Origin: Dethiobacter alkaliphilus
GTDB taxonomy: Bacteria > Bacillota > Dethiobacteria > DTU022 > UBA8154
Direction: 5' to 3'
NCBI GenBank assembly: GCA_016841605.1
Contig: JAENYV010000006.1
Span: forward strand, 124,001 to 188,000
DNA length: 64,000 bases
Numbering within the stretch: the first letter of the stretch is position 1; each line of letters begins with the position of its first letter. A program made the translations under genes and the position numbers. Shown here in pieces: positions 42,716-51,982 of the stretch. Below the pieces are notes generated by a model. That model was not told the DNA's origin, searched no databases, and was given only the letters and a program-made list of their open reading frames with translations.

Positions 42716-43507
42716 ATGACTGGAAGAGATGATAGCAAGGAAGAAAAAATTACTGATCTGGCGCGCCGGTTGGCGGAAAGCCGGGAGACGGTAATTTTTA
42801 CAGGTGCGGGGATCAGCACAGAATCCGGTATCGCTGATTTTCGCAGTCCGGGTGGAATTTGGGATCGTTTTGATCCGAATGAACTTTCCTATCCAAGTTT
42901 TGTTTCCAATCCGGTCAGCAGGCGTAATTACTGGCAATTTTACCGGGAGTACTGGAAGGAAGCCAGAGATGTTGAGCCGAATCGTGCTCATTTTGCCCTG
43001 GCCAAATTAGAGGATTTAGGTAATTTATCGGCTATTGTTACTCAGAATATTGATGGACTGCACCAGAAAGCGGGCAACAGTCCTGAGAAAATTTTTGAAC
43101 TTCACGGCAACATGTGGGAAGTTCGATGTCTTTCCTGCAACGATATTTATACCTGGAATGATATTTTTCAGCTTTTGGAGGAGGGTAAAGAAGTCCATAG
43201 CTGCCGGCAGTGCGGAGGACTTTTAAAACCAGCGACTGTTTCCTTTGGTCAATCTTTGCCGGAAAGGGCACTGCGAGAGGCGCAAAGACTGAGCGAGCGC
43301 TGTGACCTTTTCCTTTGTATCGGTTCATCTCTAGTAGTTTACCCTGCTGCCTATCTGCCGGAACAGGCAAAAAACAGCGGAGCCAAACTGGTTATTCTCA
43401 ACAGAGAGCCTACCCCTCTGGACGGGATTGCCGATCTTGTAATTTCCGGTGAAGCGGGGGATGTCATGTCCCAGGTTGTCAAGGCGGTGGAAACGAGAAG
43501 CTTTTAA
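42716..43507 (+). CDS. NAD-dependent protein deacylase (sirtuin)
   Basis: A 263-residue Sir2-family enzyme removing acyl groups from lysines with NAD. It shows FTGAGISTESGIADFRS, TQNIDGLHQKAG and the catalytic His in ELHGN. A zinc site is formed by CLSC and CRQC. SFGQSLP and GSSLVVYPAA follow. AAAGGAGG precedes the ATG. The gene seems to be transcribed alone. Confidence 0.95.
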   Translation: MTGRDDSKEEKITDLARRLAESRETVIFTGAGISTESGIADFRSPGGIWDRFDPNELSYPSFVSNPVSRRNYWQFYREYWKEARDVEPNRAHFALAKLEDLGNLSAIVTQNIDGLHQKAGNSPEKIFELHGNMWEVRCLSCNDIYTWNDIFQLLEEGKEVHSCRQCGGLLKPATVSFGQSLPERALREAQRLSERCDLFLCIGSSLVVYPAAYLPEQAKNSGAKLVILNREPTPLDGIADLVISGEAGDVMSQVVKAVETRSF

Positions 43508-43798
43508 TAGGGACAAGGGGAAGTTAACATTAGCGCCTGAATAATTTGAAGACAAGAAAAGCTAAAGAAGCTAAAAAGTCTTGACTATCAGTTTTCCATA
43601 TGCTAAATTGATATTAGCAGGATCGACTGATGTTGCTGATAAGACAGAGACAGGCTATGCAAAATTACAGGGAGAAATTTTTTAAGTACTCTATAATATT
43701 ACATAAATCTGCTCTGTATTTGACATAAAGGCGGTTGAATTATTTCAGCAAGGCTGAAAATTAGCTGGATATAATAACATTAGCAGGGGGGTTTTATA

Positions 43799-44071
43799 AT
43801 GAGTATAATGAGTAGAATAAAAATTCAAGTTTTGGAGCCTGATTTGGAAAAATGTGAGGCAATACTTATGGACGCAATGAAGGCGCATCTTGGGTGGTCA
43901 GTTGTCGCTGAGGTGAATAAGGTTTTAGATATAGATAAAATTAAGAAGTACGATGTATCTGAAACACCGGCAGTGGTTATCAATAATAAGGTTAAGGTCT
44001 CCGGCAGAGTTCCCAGCAAAGAAGAAATTAGAGAATGGATTAAAGAAGAATACGGACCTCCTGTCGCCTAA
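43799..44071 (+). CDS. small thioredoxin-like protein with a single active-site Cys
   Basis: A 90-residue thioredoxin-fold protein of the small redox-disulfide group. The cis-Pro region is present (SETPAVVINNKVKVSGRVPS). The usual CxxC is reduced to one Cys: EPDLEKC, with Leu16 where the first Cys should be and Cys19 kept. It therefore cannot form the usual active-site disulfide and may bind metal or work by a monothiol route. GCAGGGGGG precedes the ATG. Confidence 0.75.
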   Translation: MSIMSRIKIQVLEPDLEKCEAILMDAMKAHLGWSVVAEVNKVLDIDKIKKYDVSETPAVVINNKVKVSGRVPSKEEIREWIKEEYGPPVA

Positions 44072-44132
44072 GGAAAGATAAGTTTTTTATTAAAGCATTT
44101 ATGGTAATTCTTAAAAATAACAACTAGCAATT

Positions 44133-44166
44133 TTGACCCGTACACAATAGAAGCTGTACGGGTCAA
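44133..44166. terminator. 12-bp hairpin between convergent genes
   Basis: TTGACCCGTACA (44133-44144) pairs with TGTACGGGTCAA (44155-44166). It lies between the thioredoxin-like gene (+) and the asparagine synthetase gene (-). A T-run is lacking, so strength as a terminator is uncertain. Confidence 0.5.
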
Positions 44167-44220
44167 CTGTGTACATAGTCTGAACAGGCTGTCAACCCGA
44201 ACTGAGGGGAAAATAACAAC

Positions 44221-46050
44221 CTAAGTAATAAAGACCTTATGCCAGAGCAGGAAAATGAGGATGGTCCACAGTTTTCGGCTGACATCTTTTTTACCGGTGC
44301 TATGCTCTCTTAAAAGTTGTCTGACATTTTTACGATTGAACCAGTTTCCTCCTTCTCCCGCCAGGAGATCCTGGAAAAGTTCCTGAAAGTCGGGCCGCTT
44401 CATCCAGTGCCTCGTTGGGACGGGAAAGCCCCGTTTAGGCCGGTTTAACGCTTCAGGGGGGAGAATTCCCTTGAAAGCTTTCCGCAGAGCAACCTTTGTT
44501 TTATCACCCTGGATTTTGTATTTGAGAGGGATTGTTGCCGCGAATTCAAAGACGTGATGGTCCAGGTAGGGAACTCTGAGTTCAAGAGAATTGGCCATTG
44601 TCATTTTATCGGCTTTAGCCAGGATATCACCGGGCATCCAGGTATGCAGGTCGATATACTGCATCCGGGTTACATCGTCCAGATGGGAGGATTCCTTGTA
44701 AAGACAGTCTGTAATGCGGAAGGGAGATAGATTTTTTTTCAACAATGTAATAGTTGATTTTTCCAGGGGAGAAAAGATATAGGCATTTCCCAGAAATCTT
44801 TTTTCTATGGGGCGCTTTGTCCTGGCCAGGTAGTTTTTCCCCGGAATTCCCGGAGGCAGTATTTTCTCCGCCAGGTAAAGGGCTTTTTGCAGGGGTGAGG
44901 GCAGCGCATAAAAAAATGCCAGTGACTGGGGCTCACGGTAAATGCCGTAACCGCCAAAGACCTCATCAGCACCTTCTCCGGAGAGAGTGACGGTAATATT
45001 TTGTTTCGCCATGCGCGCGACAAAAAATAGGGAGATCGCTGCCGGGTCGGCAACCGGTTCATCAAAATGCCAGACCAGGCGGGGAAGGTTTTGTAGAAAA
45101 TCATCAGGGCTGATGATGTATTCGTGGTGGTCTGTTTCCAGATATTTCGCCGTTTCCCGGGCTTCTTTCAGCTCGCTGTACTGTTCTTCGCTGTAACCTA
45201 CGCTATAAGTGGAGACTGGTTCCAATTCCCGGGCCAGCGCGGCAATAAGGGCTGAATCCACTCCGCTGCTTAAAAAAGCTCCCCTGGGAACATCGCTGTT
45301 CAAGTGGAGTTTGACGGACTCCCTGAGTTTTTCCCTGATCCCCTCAAGATAATATTCTTCCGGTTCCGCGGAAGGTGTGAAGCGGATTTGCCAGTAACGG
45401 GAGATCTGCAGAGGTTTTCCGGCGGACTTGAGCAGGTAATGCCCCGGTGGAAGACGATAAATTTCCGAAAACATTGTTTCCGGTTCAGGAACATACTGAT
45501 ATGTAAGATAATCGAGGAAAGCATCTTCATTAACCTGCGCCGAAAAGTCGGAGAGTTCCAGCAGGGCTTTGATTTCGGAGGCAAAGGCCAGAGTTCCAGC
45601 CTTTTCAAAGTAATAAAAAGGCTTGATGCCAAAGCGGTCCCGGGCTCCAAAAAGCTGTTTTTTCTCCTTATCCCAGAGGACAAAGGCGAACATGCCGCGC
45701 AGATCTTCGAGGCACCGGGTTCCCTTATCTTCATACAAGTGGATGATCACTTCAACATCGCTTCGGCTGGAAAAACGGTGTCCTTTGCTGATCAGTTCCT
45801 CCCGCAGGGATTGAAAATTGTAAATTTCCCCATTGCAAAAAAGCCAGATATTTCGCTTTTCGTTACTTATGGGCTGACTGCCTGTCATAAGATCAATAAT
45901 ATTTAAACGACGAAAACCCAGTCCAATATTTTCATCCAGGAAATGAGTTCCTTCATCGGGTCCCCGGTGGATCATCTTTTCTCTCATTTTGCTCACCAGG
46001 TTTTCTTCAATGCTGCCCGTTTCCTTTAAAATTCCACAAAAACCGCACAT
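44221..46050 (-). CDS. asnB: asparagine synthetase (glutamine-hydrolysing) type amidotransferase
   Basis: A 609-residue two-domain protein. The N-terminal class II glutaminase has the nucleophile Cys2 (MCGFCGI), and a C-terminal synthetase has the ATP pyrophosphatase loop SSGVDSALIAA. It would make asparagine or amidate another carboxylate. A second paralogue follows upstream at 47411-49258 and a Gfo/Idh gene lies between, so at least one copy may have a special substrate such as a wall precursor. A terminator lies between this gene and the oxidoreductase gene. Confidence 0.88.
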   Translation of the reverse strand: MCGFCGILKETGSIEENLVSKMREKMIHRGPDEGTHFLDENIGLGFRRLNIIDLMTGSQPISNEKRNIWLFCNGEIYNFQSLREELISKGHRFSSRSDVEVIIHLYEDKGTRCLEDLRGMFAFVLWDKEKKQLFGARDRFGIKPFYYFEKAGTLAFASEIKALLELSDFSAQVNEDAFLDYLTYQYVPEPETMFSEIYRLPPGHYLLKSAGKPLQISRYWQIRFTPSAEPEEYYLEGIREKLRESVKLHLNSDVPRGAFLSSGVDSALIAALARELEPVSTYSVGYSEEQYSELKEARETAKYLETDHHEYIISPDDFLQNLPRLVWHFDEPVADPAAISLFFVARMAKQNITVTLSGEGADEVFGGYGIYREPQSLAFFYALPSPLQKALYLAEKILPPGIPGKNYLARTKRPIEKRFLGNAYIFSPLEKSTITLLKKNLSPFRITDCLYKESSHLDDVTRMQYIDLHTWMPGDILAKADKMTMANSLELRVPYLDHHVFEFAATIPLKYKIQGDKTKVALRKAFKGILPPEALNRPKRGFPVPTRHWMKRPDFQELFQDLLAGEGGNWFNRKNVRQLLREHSTGKKDVSRKLWTILIFLLWHKVFIT

Positions 46051-46144
46051 TTGTCATCTCTCCCGTCTCCTTCCCCTTCGGGAAGAGAATAAAACCAACG
46101 CTTTATGATATGAATTCCCTCCGGACTTGGTTACGAGAAAAAAG

Positions 46145-46175
46145 AAAGCCTGCGTACATTTGCGCGGCAGGCTTT
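46145..46175 (-). terminator. terminator after the Gfo/Idh gene
   Basis: On the minus strand a 9-bp stem AAAGCCTGC/GCAGGCTTT is followed by CTTTTTTC. It lies after the oxidoreductase gene and before asnB at 46050, so asnB probably has its own promoter. Confidence 0.7.
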
Positions 46176-46223
46176 TCCTAGATCTCAGTTTGCCAACAAG
46201 ATATATAACGTTTTTTTTGTAAT

Positions 46224-47324
46224 TTACAAGATAGGTATTTTTTCTTTTTCAGGAGTTTTTCTATGTTGCCCTAGGTCTCGGGTTATTTCTTCATCCACCT
46301 GGACAATGATTTCCTCCCGAATAGATTTGAGGATATCCAGGACCATTTTGGTATCGCCGTAGCCCATTTCCGGTGTAACAAAAAGAGGTTCCTGATGGAA
46401 ACGGGAATTGTAGAAATTTAAAAGCTCATTATAATACCCCCGTTGCGGTCGATAGGGCACCTGCTCGGAAGTACCGTTTTGGTAGGCGATATTAATGATC
46501 CCGCAATCCCTCTCTTCCAGATAAATCATTCCCTCGGTGCCGAAAATACGCATTCCGATAAAAGGTCTCTGTGTTTCTTTTCCGGCGCAGAAAAAGGAAA
46601 ACAGTCCGGGTATACCGTTTTTAAAGAGCAGATTAACGGTTACAACGGAGTAGGGAGAATAATCGGCCTCCAACGTTTTACCAAAAGCCTGGAGCTTATC
46701 GACGGCTCCGAAGATGTGCCGGAGCGCAGCCAAATCGTGTATTCCCGAATCAAGGACGGCTCCTCCGGGGTATTCCGGATACTGGCGCCATTCTCTGGCA
46801 GGAAATTTATCCTTGATCATATCTTCGGGAAAATTCAAGATCCGGTTATGTATAAAGTAGTAGACATTGCCGATTTTCTTTTCCCTGACCATATCCCGGA
46901 TTATATTTGTCTCATCATTGTAACGATAATTCTCGGCAATCATAATCGCTATGTCGTATTTCGCGGGAAGTTCCCGGTGTGCCCGTGCGTCCTCAAGGTT
47001 GTCGGCTGACGGTTTTTCACAGATGATTCCTTTTCCTTTGCCCGCGATTCCCCGGGCGACTTCTTCTGTAACGGCATAGTTCAGGGAAATGGGGACCATA
47101 ATATCAAAGAGATCGATATCATCCCGCTTGATCATCTCATGGTAATCATCAAAAATACTTTCTTCATCCAGACCCAGAATTTTTGCCCACTTGTTTGCCT
47201 TTTCCAGGTCAATGTCGCAGAGAGCGACAATTTTATAGCAGTTTTCCAGTTCTTTATAAGCAGGATAGTGCAGTTTTTCAAAAGCCATTCCTATACCGAT
47301 AATACCGACATTCAGCTGCGTCAA
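46224..47324 (-). CDS. Gfo/Idh/MocA family oxidoreductase
   Basis: A 366-residue NAD(P)-dependent oxidoreductase. The N-terminal Rossmann fold reads VGIIGIGMAFEKLHYPAY, the EKPSADNLEDAR segment has the usual cofactor-contacting Lys, and the C-terminal alpha/beta domain includes YPGGAVLDSGIHDLAAL. Substrates of the family are mostly sugars or sugar nucleotides. TTG is the start, weakly supported. It stands between two amidotransferase genes on the same strand. Confidence 0.85.
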   Translation of the reverse strand: MTQLNVGIIGIGMAFEKLHYPAYKELENCYKIVALCDIDLEKANKWAKILGLDEESIFDDYHEMIKRDDIDLFDIMVPISLNYAVTEEVARGIAGKGKGIICEKPSADNLEDARAHRELPAKYDIAIMIAENYRYNDETNIIRDMVREKKIGNVYYFIHNRILNFPEDMIKDKFPAREWRQYPEYPGGAVLDSGIHDLAALRHIFGAVDKLQAFGKTLEADYSPYSVVTVNLLFKNGIPGLFSFFCAGKETQRPFIGMRIFGTEGMIYLEERDCGIINIAYQNGTSEQVPYRPQRGYYNELLNFYNSRFHQEPLFVTPEMGYGDTKMVLDILKSIREEIIVQVDEEITRDLGQHRKTPEKEKIPIL

Positions 47325-47410
47325 TGCCTAATCACCCCAGTTTTTTTTATTGCCCGCATTTATTATTTCCCATAAAGTCGTTTGTATTCCATTTTTCAGC
47401 TGAAATCTCT

Positions 47411-49258
47411 TTAGAAAATTTTTACCCCGTAATCCTGAAGCCAGGTATTTATTTGGATAAGGTAGGCCATAAATTGCGGATAAGTCATCAATTGGCCAAA
47501 CCAGGGCTGACCTGTGGAATTGTTTGCCTTCTCCACCAGGGCGCGCACAGCTGCCGCATCGATTAGAGGTAAAATGGGTGATGCGGGATCATCAAGAATC
47601 TCCAGAAGCCACTTTTGCACGGCAGCCCGGTAAGCCGGATGATGTGTTTTGGGATAGGGGCTTTTCTTACGGTAGAGAACGTCTCCCGGAAGGGTGTTTT
47701 GAAGGGCATGGCGCAAAATACCTTTCTCCCGGTTATGGCATGTTTTAATCTCCCAGGGAATATTCCAGACATATTCCACCAGACGGTGGTCGCAAAAAGG
47801 GACCCTGACTTCCAGCCCGCAGGCCATGCTCATACGGTCCTTGCGATCCAGAAGTGTAGTCATAAACCAGATCATATTCAGGTAAAACATTTCTCTCCGG
47901 CGTTTTTCCAGCGGGTTCTCCCCGGGGAGAGTAGGTACTGCCGCAATTGTCTCTTGGTAGCGTGACTGTAAATATTCTTCCGGTTTGAGAATTTCTCGCA
48001 GTTGTGGTGAGAGTAGTTCAAGACGCTCGGCGAGGGATCTGACCCAGGGGAAGGTTTCCCTGTTCAGTATTTCCGGATTGTGAAACCAGGGATAACCCCC
48101 GAATATTTCATCAGCAGCTTCTCCGGAGAGAGCTACAGTGGCCTCTTTTTTAATTTCCCGGCAAAACAGCAAAAGTGAAGAGTCCACATCAGCCATGCCG
48201 GGCAAATCCCGGGCCTTTACAGCCATAATCAGCGCTTCCACCAACTGCGGGGTGTCGATTACTACTTTATGGTGCTCCGTTCCCAGGAAGCCGGCAACTC
48301 TGTCCACCCACTGCGAATCTGCATCCGGCTGAAAGGTGCCGGCCTGAAAGTAACGTTCGTTATCCCTGTAGTCCACGGAAAAAGTGTGAAGCCGGTCGGC
48401 TCCGTTTTCCCGATAAAATTCTGCGGCAAAAGCGGTCAAAGCGCTCGAATCCAACCCTCCTGAAAGCAGGGTGCAGACGGGAACGTCGGAGACCAGTTGT
48501 CGCCTGACGGTATCTTTTAAAAGCTCATAAACTTTTGTCGCGGTACCTTCCAGGTCATCTTCATGGGCTTTGCTCAGGGGATGCCAGTATCTTTGTACCT
48601 TAATTCCCCTGCGATTATAAACGAGGTAGTGACCCGGCTTCAGTTCGTTTATTCCCCGGTAAATGCCATGGCCGGGAGTGCGAGCCGGTCCCATGATAAA
48701 AATTTCAGTCAGACCCTCTTCATCCAGCTCGGGCAAAATGTCCGGATGTGCCAGGAGTGCTTTTAACTCGGAAGCAAATAAAAAAGAACTATTTTTTTGC
48801 GTATAAAAGAGAGGTTTTACTCCCAAACGATCCCGGGCCATGAAAAGGCTTTGCGTTGCTTCATCCCAGATAGCAAAGGCAAAAATTCCGTTTAAGCGGT
48901 CCAGGCAATTTGCTCCCCATTCCTGATAAGCTTTCAGGAGCACTTCCGTATCGGAGTTTCGTGTGGTAAAAAAATGTCCGAGTGATTCAAGCTCCCTGCG
49001 CAGTTCCAGTGTATTGTAGAGCTCTCCGTTATAAGTAATTGTGCCGGTATGCTCTCCATACCGTCGGGTCATGGGCTGTTCTCCGCCCTGCGGATCGACA
49101 ACAATTAGACGCCGGTGACCCAGGGAGGCGTGGGGGGAGAACCATAGCCCCGAAGCGTCGGGCCCCCGTGGTGACAGTTTTTGTGTCATTACCTCCAGGA
49201 CTGTTTTCTCCTGTGTCATATCTCTTTCCCAGTCTATCCATCCGGCAATTCCGCACAT
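47411..49258 (-). CDS. asnB: asparagine synthetase-type amidotransferase, second copy
   Basis: A 615-residue paralogue: class II glutaminase with Cys2 (MCGIAGW) and synthetase loop LSGGLDSSALTAFAA. AGGAGGGAAC fixes the ATG at 49258, which puts the nucleophile Cys at position 2; a longer frame from 49297 would bury it. It differs widely from the copy at 44221, so this is not a recent duplication. It is about 85 bases upstream of the Gfo/Idh gene and may be in one transcript with it. Confidence 0.88.
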   Translation of the reverse strand: MCGIAGWIDWERDMTQEKTVLEVMTQKLSPRGPDASGLWFSPHASLGHRRLIVVDPQGGEQPMTRRYGEHTGTITYNGELYNTLELRRELESLGHFFTTRNSDTEVLLKAYQEWGANCLDRLNGIFAFAIWDEATQSLFMARDRLGVKPLFYTQKNSSFLFASELKALLAHPDILPELDEEGLTEIFIMGPARTPGHGIYRGINELKPGHYLVYNRRGIKVQRYWHPLSKAHEDDLEGTATKVYELLKDTVRRQLVSDVPVCTLLSGGLDSSALTAFAAEFYRENGADRLHTFSVDYRDNERYFQAGTFQPDADSQWVDRVAGFLGTEHHKVVIDTPQLVEALIMAVKARDLPGMADVDSSLLLFCREIKKEATVALSGEAADEIFGGYPWFHNPEILNRETFPWVRSLAERLELLSPQLREILKPEEYLQSRYQETIAAVPTLPGENPLEKRRREMFYLNMIWFMTTLLDRKDRMSMACGLEVRVPFCDHRLVEYVWNIPWEIKTCHNREKGILRHALQNTLPGDVLYRKKSPYPKTHHPAYRAAVQKWLLEILDDPASPILPLIDAAAVRALVEKANNSTGQPWFGQLMTYPQFMAYLIQINTWLQDYGVKIF

Positions 49259-49362
49259 AATCTGTTCCCTCCTAAAAAAATCGGTAATGATTCTCACTAG
49301 TGTATGCTGTTAGTTCCTTTTTGTTCATTTTCCGGCTGTTAAATGGTGCATATTTTAACGGG

Positions 49363-50034
49363 ATGGAAGCAAAAGATATTAATATGATAATGATGATGAC
49401 GGAAAGTAAAGAAAAACAGCCGGGAAGAAAACCGGCTCGTCTCTTTATTGAGCAAAGGGACCGGTTTCAGGGAAAAGATTATCTTTTTTGTGTTATCGGC
49501 TATCATTTGGCTCCTGTCCTGGAAAAACAAAAACCGGCCGTCATTCTTTCCTTTCATGATTCCCGGCGCAATTTGTTGCATCTGTGGAAAAAGTATAAAT
49601 TTGAATTTCCTTCGTCCGGGAGGCTAAAATATTTTGAAATTAAAACGGGGTTGCAGAGAATTTGTGTGTTTTTCTATAACCCGCAGCTTCTAGACCGGAT
49701 CTTGAGGCAGGATAAAACGATGTATCTATTGCAACAATATGGTTATTCCGGGGGTATGACCCTGGATGAATCCCTTCTCCATTTACAAAAGCGCTTTTTC
49801 GCGGCCGGCTGTCCCCATGAGCTTGGTGCTTTCTTAGGTATTCCCGTAGAAGATGTGCTCGGTTTTATTGCCAACAGAGGAAAAAATTTTAAATCATGCG
49901 GTTATTGGAAAGTATATCATGATCCCTGTCAGGCCCAAAGAATCTTTAGTCGTTTTGAAGAAGCGAAGAACCGCTACCTGAATTTTTTGCAATATGGAAT
50001 TCATCCTTCCGCTTACCTCGAATACTATTCTTAA
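49363..50034 (+). CDS. DUF3793 family protein
   Basis: A 223-residue cytoplasmic protein with CPHELGAFLGIPVEDVLGFI and SCGYWKVYHDP, the two signatures of DUF3793. These proteins occur in anaerobic Firmicutes, often near iron-transport or iron-regulated genes; function is unknown. The start is uncertain (ATG 49363 or 49387; an earlier frame from 49300 is less likely). A Fur-family regulator follows 180 bases later. Confidence 0.8.
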   Translation: MEAKDINMIMMMTESKEKQPGRKPARLFIEQRDRFQGKDYLFCVIGYHLAPVLEKQKPAVILSFHDSRRNLLHLWKKYKFEFPSSGRLKYFEIKTGLQRICVFFYNPQLLDRILRQDKTMYLLQQYGYSGGMTLDESLLHLQKRFFAAGCPHELGAFLGIPVEDVLGFIANRGKNFKSCGYWKVYHDPCQAQRIFSRFEEAKNRYLNFLQYGIHPSAYLEYYS

Positions 50035-50211
50035 CTAAGAACATCATTTCGCATTTAGCAGAAGGCTTGTCATAAAAACTATGCTTCGGTTGAACGGAAA
50101 AAAAGAGTAAAAAGCTGAAATCTATTCTTGACGCGGAAGTTTGTTCCTGATACGTTATAAGCAGATTATAATGCAGCCAAAGTAAAAAGCATTATTACGA
50201 AGGTGGCGTAT

Positions 50212-50637
50212 ATGGGAAAACATACGGAGAAGTTGGCCGGCGAAATTTTATCCGGAGCCGGTTTAAAAAGGACTTACGGCAGAGTGGCTCTCATTAAACT
50301 ACTTCTTGAAGCGCAAAATCCCCTTACACGGCAGGAGATCTCCGATAACCTTAACGGTGTAAATTTTAACTATGTAAGTATCTACCGATCTTTGGATGCT
50401 TTTTTAAAAGCCGGGATTATTCATAAAGTGGAAGCAGGTGACAGGAACTGGCGTTTTGCCATCTGCCACTGCGGCAGCAGCAGTCATTGTCACCCTCATT
50501 TTATTTGCCGGTCCTGCGGTAAGGTGGAGTGCCTCAGCGGGTTAAAAATTCCGCAAATTGATAAGCTAAAGCCCGGATATGTGGTTGAAGAACAGGAGAT
50601 CTATATACGGGGACTTTGCGCCCATTGTTCATCATAG
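50212..50637 (+). CDS. Fur family metal-responsive regulator
   Basis: A 141-residue winged-helix repressor (Fur/Zur/PerR group). The DNA-binding domain includes TRQEISDNLNG and NYVSIYRSLDAFLKAG. The dimerisation domain has an HCHPHFICRSCGK segment and a final CAHC, which form metal and zinc sites. Which metal it senses is unclear; the extra Cys and His (ICHCGSSSHCHPH) may favour zinc. GAAGGTGG supports ATG 50212 over GTG 50203. Confidence 0.88.
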   Translation: MGKHTEKLAGEILSGAGLKRTYGRVALIKLLLEAQNPLTRQEISDNLNGVNFNYVSIYRSLDAFLKAGIIHKVEAGDRNWRFAICHCGSSSHCHPHFICRSCGKVECLSGLKIPQIDKLKPGYVVEEQEIYIRGLCAHCSS

Positions 50638-50710
50638 AACCGGGCTTCTATATCCCGGTGCGGCCGTTAGGCACCGGGATCATATCCATACCGGTCGGAA
50701 GAGGGAAAAA

Positions 50711-51466
50711 TTGATATCACTATTGCAGGGATTATTAATCGGCCTTTCCATTGTCCTGCCCGGAATGAGCGGGGGAACGGTTTTTCTTATTCTGGGGATA
50801 TATGAAAAAAGTTTACAAGATATTGCACACCTTTATTTAAAACCATACAAACTTTTCTTAATTGGGACTATTGCCGGTATCTTTCTGGGCGGTCAGCTGC
50901 TGGGACGCCTCTTAGTTTTTTATCGCGACCCTACGGCGGCATTCTTCCTGGGAATTTTGCTGGCTTCCATAAAAACTGTTTTTAATGGCCGTCCTTCTTT
51001 CACTCCAGTGCGGGTTCTAACTTTAGCGGCCGGCTTTTTCATCGGTTTTTATCTGGCGCAGGAACCTTTATATATCATGGGCGGGAGTGAAGTAATGTGG
51101 CCGCTTCTTATTATTGGAGGAGCTCTTTCCTGCGCCACGATGTTGCTTCCCGGCGTCCCGGGAAGTGCCGTCCTTATTGTCATGGGTATTTATGATGATG
51201 TGCTCTTCTCCCTAAAAAATATTCTGATGGGAGAATTGCTTATTTTTGGTGCAGGGGCTTTGCTCGGTATTTATCTTTTTTCCAGGGTTTTGGAAAAATT
51301 ATATTTTCGATATCAGGTCTCTTTTGCTTTCTTATTTGCCGGCCTTATCGCCGGTTCGACCCGCGCCCTTTTCCCAGCAGAATGGGGGTTTGTAGAAATT
51401 TTTGTCTTTTTGGCAGGATTTTGCCTGATCTGGTTTTGGGGAGGGGAACGGAATACTCATTCCTAA
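50711..51466 (+). CDS. DUF368 membrane protein (polyprenyl-phosphate transporter family)
   Basis: A 251-residue protein with about eight membrane helices. It contains LPGMSGGTVFLILGIYE and an inverted-repeat copy LLPGVPGSAVLIVMGIYD, as in DUF368/PopT, a family reported to recycle undecaprenyl phosphate across the membrane. The TTG at 50711 follows GAAGAGGG; an upstream frame overlapping the Fur gene is not credible. It lies 73 bases after the Fur-family gene and 24 before yjbQ. Confidence 0.82.
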   Translation: MISLLQGLLIGLSIVLPGMSGGTVFLILGIYEKSLQDIAHLYLKPYKLFLIGTIAGIFLGGQLLGRLLVFYRDPTAAFFLGILLASIKTVFNGRPSFTPVRVLTLAAGFFIGFYLAQEPLYIMGGSEVMWPLLIIGGALSCATMLLPGVPGSAVLIVMGIYDDVLFSLKNILMGELLIFGAGALLGIYLFSRVLEKLYFRYQVSFAFLFAGLIAGSTRALFPAEWGFVEIFVFLAGFCLIWFWGGERNTHS

Positions 51467-51490
51467 ATTAAAGATGAGGAGGCGTTATTT

Positions 51491-51907
51491 ATGAAATCCC
51501 TGCGGGAATATCTCTGGTTTGAGACGGCAAATAGGGTTGATTTTGTCAATATTTCTTCTCAGGTGCAGGAGATTGTGGATCGAAGCGGAATTAAAGAAGG
51601 GCTTTGTCTCGTTAATGCTATGCATATAACGGCAAGTGTTTTTATTAATGACGATGAGAGCGGTTTACACAGAGATTTTAAAATCTGGCTGGAGAAACTT
51701 GCTCCCCATGAACCGATTTCTCAATATGCCCATAACGGTTATGAAGACAATGCGGATGCCCATTTAAAAAGGCAGGTCATGGGTAGAGAGGTAGTTGTTG
51801 CCGTAACCGAGGGGAAACTTGATTTTGGCCCCTGGGAGCAGATTTTTTACGGAGAATTTGACGGGCGGCGGAAAAAAAGGGTGCTCGTGAAAGTAATTGG
51901 AGACTGA
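51491..51907 (+). CDS. YjbQ family protein
   Basis: A 138-residue protein of the YjbQ/UPF0047 family with [31 protein letters not shown] and [13 protein letters not shown]. Family members have been reported to have a weak thiamine-phosphate synthase activity; the real role is not clear. GAGGAGG precedes the ATG. It probably shares a transcript with the DUF368 gene. Confidence 0.9.
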   Translation: MKSLREYLWFETANRVDFVNISSQVQEIVDRSGIKEGLCLVNAMHITASVFINDDESGLHRDFKIWLEKLAPHEPISQYAHNGYEDNADAHLKRQVMGREVVVAVTEGKLDFGPWEQIFYGEFDGRRKKRVLVKVIGD

Positions 51908-51982
51908 GACGTCAAGGGTACGTTTAGACTTGAAATGCGCTTAAATTGTGAAGAGCTGTGAACAGCCCGTGGAGAGCCTTTT

